A stretch of 9,825 nt of DNA, from contig JAUNXD010000046.1 in the NCBI GenBank assembly GCA_030539985.1, positions 1-9,825 of the forward strand. Reading direction: 5' to 3'. Shown here piece by piece: positions 5,915 to 9,825 of this stretch. The notes beneath the pieces were generated by a model, which saw only the letters and a list, made by a program, of their open reading frames with translations, searched no databases and was not told where the DNA came from. Each line of letters begins with the position of its first letter. The stretch's first letter is position 1. The stretch comes from Methanobrevibacter sp. (GTDB taxonomy: Archaea > Methanobacteriota > Methanobacteria > Methanobacteriales > Methanobacteriaceae). Both the position numbers and the translations under genes were made by a program.

Positions 5915-6403
5915 CTAGTACATCTTTAAATCTTTCATTTCAATTATTGCTTCAGTATCGCTTACTAATTTTTCAGGGCTTTTATCTTTTGTTGCAATTG
6001 TAAAGCTTTCAATAACTCTTGCACCACGCAATCTGACTTTCTCTTCAAGTCTTTCAATGTTGCTGTCTCCACGATTTGCATCCATTGTGGCAAATAACAC
6101 AACATCCTTGGCCCTGAGGTCACATCTGTCAACAATTGTTAAAATTGCAGGGGTAGGATTTCCTGCCCATGTTGGTGTTCCAATGTAAACTGTATCATAT
6201 CCTTTCAAATCCACTTTGGCAGGAATGACGTCGGTTTTTGTTTCTCTAAATGCATTGATTGATGCAAATATTCTATTTTTAAATCCTTCACGATTTTTCA
6301 AATCATGTATTCTTACTAAATCAGCATTCAACTCTTTAGCGAGTGTTTTTGCAACTAGATCAGTTTTTCCTCCCTGTGAGTAGTAAATAATTATTTTTGG
6401 CAT
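5915..6403 (-). CDS. flavodoxin-family protein
   Basis: The 162-residue product has the flavodoxin fold pattern. The first strand and phosphate-binding loop read IIIYYSQGGKTDLVAK (about 4-19), where SxGxT binds FMN phosphate. GTPTWAGNPTPAI (about 75-87) is the second FMN loop, with Trp and Asn suited to stack on the flavin. A third loop, FATMDANRGDSN, follows. It could be an electron carrier or an FMN-dependent reductase; the sequence does not decide between them. No membrane segment. A strong GGAGGT sits 4 nt before the ATG and abuts the argC stop. It lies between argC and pyrI in the hisA operon. A flavin-binding protein two genes after the FAD synthetase ribL is suggestive, though operon partners here are otherwise mixed. 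Confidence 0.87.
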   Translation of the reverse strand: MPKIIIYYSQGGKTDLVAKTLAKELNADLVRIHDLKNREGFKNRIFASINAFRETKTDVIPAKVDLKGYDTVYIGTPTWAGNPTPAILTIVDRCDLRAKDVVLFATMDANRGDSNIERLEEKVRLRGARVIESFTIATKDKSPEKLVSDTEAIIEMKDLKMY

Positions 6404-6414
6404 TGTTACCTCCG

Positions 6415-7437
6415 TTAAGGATGAAGTCCGAAGTGGGTTAAACCTAATCTTTCATCGATTCCAAGGATTATGTTCATGTTTTGTATTGCCTGGCCTGATG
6501 CGCCTTTGACAAGATTGTCAATACATGATAACATCACTAACCTTCCGGTGTCATCAATTTCAAATCCTCCAATATGTACGAAGTTGGATCCACGCACTGA
6601 ACTTAAATGAGGTATTTCCCCTTCATCCATAAGTTTGATAAAGTATTCGTTCCCATATTCTTTTTCGTACAGTTTTCTGATTTCATCAGGTGTAATATCT
6701 AGATTATCCTCATTTAAAAAGCTGTGTGATGTGGTCTGGATTCCCCTTATGACAGGCACAAGATGAGGGGTAAATGAGACTTTGACATCTTCAAATCCAT
6801 GAAGTTCCTGCTGGATTTCAGACATGTGTCTGTGTGAGGATATTTTATATGGATTCACATTATCCGCAATATTCGGGTAATGTGTAGTTGCAGACGGATT
6901 GACACCTGCTCCACTAACTCCAGTTTTGGAATCAATGATGATTCTGTCAACCAGATTGTTTTTAACTAATGGATAGGATGATAATATTGCACCTGTCGGG
7001 AAGCATCCTGGATTTGCAACAAGATTTGCCTTTCTGATTTCGTTCCGGTATAACTCCGGAAGTCCGAAGGCACCTTTATTTTCTTTATCTGTGTGTTCCA
7101 TTCCATACCATTTTTCATAAACTGCTGTGTCACGATATCTGTAATCTCCACTTAAATCAACTACTTTGGCGCCTGTATCAAGTATTTCAGGCACGATTTT
7201 CATTGATGCTCCGTGTGGTGTTGCAGTAAATACGACATCCGCATCCAGTTCAGAGGGACTTTTGTTTTTAAAAACAAGTCCTGAATCCCTTACGTGTGGA
7301 TGAATCTTATGTGCAGGGGTGCCATCATATTGTCTTGAAGTGATATCTGTTATTTCTACTTCTGGATGGTTTAAAAGCATTCTTAAAAGTTCTCCACCAG
7401 TATATCCGCTTGCTCCAATAATTGCTACTTTAAACAT
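6415..7437 (-). CDS. argC: N-acetyl-gamma-glutamyl-phosphate reductase
   Basis: The 340-residue product is a full-length ArgC, which reduces N-acetylglutamyl phosphate to the semialdehyde with NADPH in arginine synthesis. The nucleotide-binding loop reads AIIGASGYTGGELLR (5-19). The catalytic Cys145 lies in ANPGCFPTGA, and the partner His region reads SHRHMSEIQQE (His202 and His204). The GAGVNPSATTH segment and the C-terminal IDNLVKGASGQAIQNMN block are also typical. The ATG is preceded by AGGAGA, which overlaps the TAG of ribL, so translation may be coupled. The gap to ribL is 11 nt, and the gap to the flavodoxin gene is 11 nt. No other arginine gene is in the window. Confidence 0.97.
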   Translation of the reverse strand: MFKVAIIGASGYTGGELLRMLLNHPEVEITDITSRQYDGTPAHKIHPHVRDSGLVFKNKSPSELDADVVFTATPHGASMKIVPEILDTGAKVVDLSGDYRYRDTAVYEKWYGMEHTDKENKGAFGLPELYRNEIRKANLVANPGCFPTGAILSSYPLVKNNLVDRIIIDSKTGVSGAGVNPSATTHYPNIADNVNPYKISSHRHMSEIQQELHGFEDVKVSFTPHLVPVIRGIQTTSHSFLNEDNLDITPDEIRKLYEKEYGNEYFIKLMDEGEIPHLSSVRGSNFVHIGGFEIDDTGRLVMLSCIDNLVKGASGQAIQNMNIILGIDERLGLTHFGLHP

Positions 7438-7448
7438 TTTATAATCTC

Positions 7449-7910
7449 CTAATCTTCACAATGGTCCATAATTTTTCCTTTAAAATCTGTATTTTGAATT
7501 TTTCTAATAATTTTGCAGCTGCTGTCCAATTCACAGTCCCTGTATTTTTCAATACGGATAGCCTTTGCTTTCAGGCCTCTTTTGTCAATTGCTTCTTGCA
7601 GTTTTCCAATGTCATGATTCTGGTCTGCTCCAACTGTGATGATGTCAGGGTCGATTTCACGAACGATTTTAAATACGTCTCCATTTGCATCACCAAGATA
7701 AGCATCAGTTACGGGCTTTAACATTTTAATCAATTCTAAGCGTTGATCCTCGCCGACAATTGGTACTCTCTTTCTTCTCTCGACGGTTGCATCTCTTGCA
7801 ACAACCACATAAAGTTCGGCATCGTCTCCACCTAGTTTTTTCGATTCTTCAAGGTACACTCCGTGTCCAGGGTGAAGTATATCGAATGTTCCTGTCGCCA
7901 TTATCTTCAT
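7449..7910 (-). CDS. ribL: archaeal FAD synthetase (FMN adenylyltransferase)
   Basis: The 153-residue product is a nucleotidyltransferase of the cytidylyltransferase-like family. The first block, MATGTFDILHPGHGVYLEESKKLGG, contains the HxGH motif at His13-His16. Its length, the VVVARD and VGADQNHD blocks and the Cys-bearing C-terminal region (Cys126, Cys132, Cys151) match archaeal RibL, which makes FAD from FMN and a nucleoside triphosphate. Glycerol-3-phosphate or other cytidylyltransferases are the main alternatives, but the overall pattern favours RibL. A second in-frame Met is at codon 4. The first ATG (7910) has AGAGGA at good spacing inside the end of hisA and is preferred. It starts 1 nt after the hisA stop, so the two are probably translationally coupled. 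Confidence 0.88.
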   Translation of the reverse strand: MKIMATGTFDILHPGHGVYLEESKKLGGDDAELYVVVARDATVERRKRVPIVGEDQRLELIKMLKPVTDAYLGDANGDVFKIVREIDPDIITVGADQNHDIGKLQEAIDKRGLKAKAIRIEKYRDCELDSSCKIIRKIQNTDFKGKIMDHCED

Positions 7911-7911
7911 T

Positions 7912-8652
7912 TTAAATCCTCTTTTGATATTTTAATGCATCACGTAAATCAATTTTATCTTTATAGAGTGCAGATCCTATTACAATTCCTTCCACACCGC
8001 TTTCATTTAATTTTTTAACATCGTCTATTGTGGTAATTCCTCCTGAATAGACAATAGGTAAGTCTACAGATTTCTTTAGTTCTTCAACAGGGTCTGTGTA
8101 AAATCCTCCGAGAAGCCCTTCAACATCAACATTTGTAAATAGGATGCTGCCTGCTCCATGGTCTTTAAACTCATTGGATAACTCCACTGGACTTTTATCA
8201 ATCTTTTCCTGCCATCCCTTGATTACAACTTTATTGTCCTTGCTGTCAAGTGAAATCATTATTCTTTCAGAGCCATATTCCTCTGAAAGTTGATTAATAG
8301 TTTCGGGGTGCAGAATTCCCATGGTTCCGATTATTAATCTTTCTATGTCCAAATCCAATAATTGTTCAGCATATTCCACACTTCTTATGCCTCCGCCAAG
8401 CTGTATTGGAACTGAAACTTCTTTTAGGATTTTTTTAATAATATCAAAACTGGCAACTCCATTAATTGTTCCGTCTAAATCAATAACGTGGATGTTCTTT
8501 GCTCCTAAATCTTCCCAGTGTTTAGCAACAAGCTCGGGGTTTTCTATTTCTACCATTTCACTTCCGGGTTCGCCTTGAACGAGCTGTACGCAGTTTCCAT
8601 TTTTAATGTCAACTGCAGGCATTATTAACATTTCATCTTTTTTAAATGACAT
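7912..8652 (-). CDS. hisA: phosphoribosylformimino-5-aminoimidazole carboxamide ribotide isomerase
   Basis: The 246-residue product is HisA, the (beta/alpha)8-barrel isomerase of the fourth step of histidine synthesis. MPAVDIKNGNCVQLVQG near the N-terminus holds the catalytic Asp15. ISLDSKDNKV holds Asp136, LFTNVDVEG holds Thr173, and two phosphate loops appear as QLGGGIR (84-90) and YSGGITT (202-208). TrpF-type or HisF activity is less likely from the N-terminus. Most HisA proteins begin near MLI.PAVDIK, which corresponds to Met8 here (ATG at 8631). The ATG at 8652 has AGGA about 9 nt upstream and is used, but a 7-residue shorter form is possible. It is the first gene of the five-gene operon; no other his gene is nearby. 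Confidence 0.95.
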   Translation of the reverse strand: MSFKKDEMLIMPAVDIKNGNCVQLVQGEPGSEMVEIENPELVAKHWEDLGAKNIHVIDLDGTINGVASFDIIKKILKEVSVPIQLGGGIRSVEYAEQLLDLDIERLIIGTMGILHPETINQLSEEYGSERIMISLDSKDNKVVIKGWQEKIDKSPVELSNEFKDHGAGSILFTNVDVEGLLGGFYTDPVEELKKSVDLPIVYSGGITTIDDVKKLNESGVEGIVIGSALYKDKIDLRDALKYQKRI

Positions 8653-8686
8653 TTGGATTTTTTCCTGTAAACTTTTATTATAATTA

Positions 8687-8714
8687 AATTATATGTTTTG
8701 AAATGTTTTATACC
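8687..8714 (-). promoter_or_regulatory. candidate promoter of the hisA operon
   Basis: Two TATA-like elements lie upstream of hisA on the minus strand: CATATAATT (8695-8687) and GGTATAAAAC (8714-8705). The first predicts a start near 8665 and a short leader of about 13 nt. The second predicts a start near 8683 and a leader of about 31 nt. Either would drive the whole hisA-pyrI unit. No attenuator or operator is obvious in the gap. Confidence 0.45.
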
Positions 8715-8761
8715 TATTGATTTTTTTGGGGTTTTGGGTGATTTTATATGTAATGATTGTG

Positions 8762-8796
8762 AAAAAAATTAAAAAGTGAAATTTTCATTCACTTTT
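8762..8796 (-). terminator. hairpin and T-tract terminator of the polyferredoxin gene
   Basis: AAAAGTGAA (8772-8780) and TTCACTTTT (8788-8796) form a perfect 9-bp stem with a 7-nt loop. On the minus strand the stem is followed by TTTT, AA and a run of seven T. It lies about 40 nt after the stop of the polyferredoxin gene, and so closes that transcript before the hisA promoter. Confidence 0.7.
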
Positions 8797-8835
8797 ACTC
8801 GTTTTGATAATTGAAAAAACCAATTAAAAGTTTAT

Positions 8836-9627
8836 TTATTGTCTATTTTTGATTTTGTGTTCTATTTTACAGATTGCCTGTGTCATAGTTCCCATAGGGC
8901 AGTAAACGCACCATGATCTTGGTTTAAACAGTATCATGGTTAATAATCCCAATATGGTTGAAGTAAGCATCACGCTGTAAAAACCGAATGCGAATTGGGA
9001 CACCCAAGGAGATATTATATTTCCATGATATGCCCATGTCCATGGAACATTAAATGCCCAAAGGAGTGTAATCACCTGTGTGAGACTTTTTGCACCTGCA
9101 AATACTAAATATGTATTCCAGAGCATTACAAAAAACATTGCAAAGAAGAATATTAAAAATCCGTAACGGAACGCCTTTGAATACATCCATTTTGGTACAT
9201 CTCTTTTTCTGGATAATCCTATGCGTCCTCCTAGCAATCCTAAAAGCTGCCCTCTATCACAGTAACGATTACAAAATGCCTTGTTTCCTTTCAGTAATGC
9301 AAATAGTAATGGTGTTATAAAGCAGATCATTCCCAACCATGCAAAAATTATATTGAAAAAGCCTAATGCGAAATAAACTATTGAGAAAATCCACAGGTAG
9401 TCATACCATTTTTTAAAACGAATCTTATTTTCTCTTTTTGAGTATTCTCCTTCAATAATGGATGATGGGCATTCTACAACACATTTTCCACATCCGATAC
9501 ATAATTTTTCATTGATTATTGCATACATTCCATTTTTAACTTCAATAGCATCTTTTGGACAAACTTTAAGGCAACATCCGCATGAAACACATAATTCTTC
9601 GTTAACTTCTGATTTCTTTTTAGCCAT
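8836..9627 (-). CDS. membrane polyferredoxin (2x4Fe-4S plus NapH/YccM-like membrane domain)
   Basis: The 263-residue product starts with two bacterial-type 4Fe-4S motifs: Cys13, 16, 19, 23 (CVSCGCCLKVCP) and Cys43, 46, 49, 53 (CIGCGKCVVECP). After a basic linker come about five hydrophobic segments (roughly 76-94, 95-112, 153-172, 178-195 and 212-234). Two further cysteine pairs, CNRYCDRG (119-123) and CVYCPMG (240-243), lie next to membrane segments as in NapH, NosR and YccM proteins, which pass electrons across or along the membrane. The partner and direction of electron flow cannot be told from the window. N-terminal placement of the two ferredoxin motifs differs from NapH, where they are C-terminal. 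GGTGA precedes the ATG. No redox partner gene is adjacent; a hairpin terminator follows. Confidence 0.87.
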   Translation of the reverse strand: MAKKKSEVNEELCVSCGCCLKVCPKDAIEVKNGMYAIINEKLCIGCGKCVVECPSSIIEGEYSKRENKIRFKKWYDYLWIFSIVYFALGFFNIIFAWLGMICFITPLLFALLKGNKAFCNRYCDRGQLLGLLGGRIGLSRKRDVPKWMYSKAFRYGFLIFFFAMFFVMLWNTYLVFAGAKSLTQVITLLWAFNVPWTWAYHGNIISPWVSQFAFGFYSVMLTSTILGLLTMILFKPRSWCVYCPMGTMTQAICKIEHKIKNRQ

Positions 9628-9648
9628 AGATTCACCAAATTTCTTTGC

Positions 9649-9716
9649 CGATATATCTTTTTTAGAGATTTTTGCTCAATTTGCTAAAATTTCTGATTTT
9701 TCGAACTTTTAAATTT
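9649..9716 (-). promoter_or_regulatory. candidate promoter region of the polyferredoxin gene
   Basis: Two TATA-like elements occur on the minus strand. AAATTTAAAAG (9716-9706) predicts a start near 9684 with a leader of about 57 nt. GATATATC (9657-9650) predicts a start almost at the ATG and would cut off the ribosome binding site, so it is less likely. The wider upstream stretch (9628-9825) has no convincing gene, only AT-rich sequence with three copies of TGCTCA on the plus strand (9673, 9730, 9740). Confidence 0.3.
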
Positions 9717-9825
9717 CCATTTTGTTTTTTGCTCATCAGTGCTCACTTGAAATTGAACATGAAAAATTTTCATTCATCAAATAATGCAGAGTATTCTTCA
9801 ATTAAGTTTATTTCATCTTTTTAAT

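Noticed and set aside
6966..7151. Second minus-strand open frame inside argC
   Set aside because: It lies wholly within the well-supported argC coding frame and shows no family features.
9458..9712. Plus-strand open frame opposite the start of the polyferredoxin gene
   Set aside because: Most of it is antisense to the two 4Fe-4S motifs, which are clearly coding on the other strand.
9715..9756. Possible C/D box small RNA on the minus strand (CTGATGA motif)
   Set aside because: The C box has the wrong first base and no matching D, C' or D' boxes with proper spacing were found.
9759..9773. ATGAAAAATTTTCAT palindrome as a terminator of an upstream gene
   Set aside because: The stem is pure AT apart from one GC pair per arm, no T tract follows on the minus strand, and no gene end is seen upstream. 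It shares 13 bp with the terminator loop region near 8779, which can be chance in AT-rich DNA.
9774..9820. Minus-strand reading ending in EEYSALFDE and TGA, resembling the end of another gene
   Set aside because: The frame is closed by a TAA at 9823-9821 and has no start codon, so only about 15 codons are open. It could be a decayed gene end, but nothing supports that here.

Overview
The window looks like a chromosomal segment of a methanogenic archaeon of the order Methanobacteriales, most like Methanobrevibacter. The DNA is AT-rich and many genes have the archaeal ribosome binding site GGTGAT or GGAGGT a few bases before ATG. The gene content is also archaeal: a Nog1-type GTPase, an archaeal RibL FAD synthetase, a separate PyrI zinc-binding chain, AMMECR1 and TldD. 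The genus is an inference from protein style, not a database match.

Left part (1-3600). A cut-off unknown gene reads in on the plus strand and ends at 228. Facing it is a minus-strand operon read from right to left: tldD (metalloprotease), an AMMECR1-family gene, a Nog1-family GTPase, and a broken cation-efflux (CDF) gene. The junctions are a 1-nt overlap, 7 nt and 21 nt. The CDF remnant keeps only its first two membrane helices.

Middle part (3600-5431). A small secreted, sequon-rich protein (minus) and a compact FAD-dependent GMC-like oxidoreductase carrying an internal CxxCxxCxxxCP motif (plus) diverge from a 130-bp region full of palindromes. One palindrome, TTAGGCATACCTAA, resembles metal-dependent DtxR/IdeR/MntR operators. 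It sits just downstream of the likely TATA box of the secreted-protein gene. This is the most interesting regulatory point in the window.

Right part (5436-8652). A tight five-gene minus-strand operon runs hisA, ribL, argC, a flavodoxin-family gene, pyrI (gaps 1, 11, 11 and 8 nt). It mixes histidine, FAD, arginine and pyrimidine functions. Its end lies 4 bp from the end of the convergent oxidoreductase gene.

Far right (8653-9825). A membrane polyferredoxin (two N-terminal 4Fe-4S motifs followed by a NapH/YccM-like membrane part) is transcribed on the minus strand and is followed by a clear hairpin plus T-tract terminator. About 198 bp upstream of it hold no convincing gene, only short repeats.

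I see no tRNA, rRNA, CRISPR array, insertion sequence or prophage. No single obvious new system stands out. The best leads are the metal-box-like divergent promoter with its secreted-protein/oxidoreductase pair, and the broken CDF metal transporter about 3.5 kb away.
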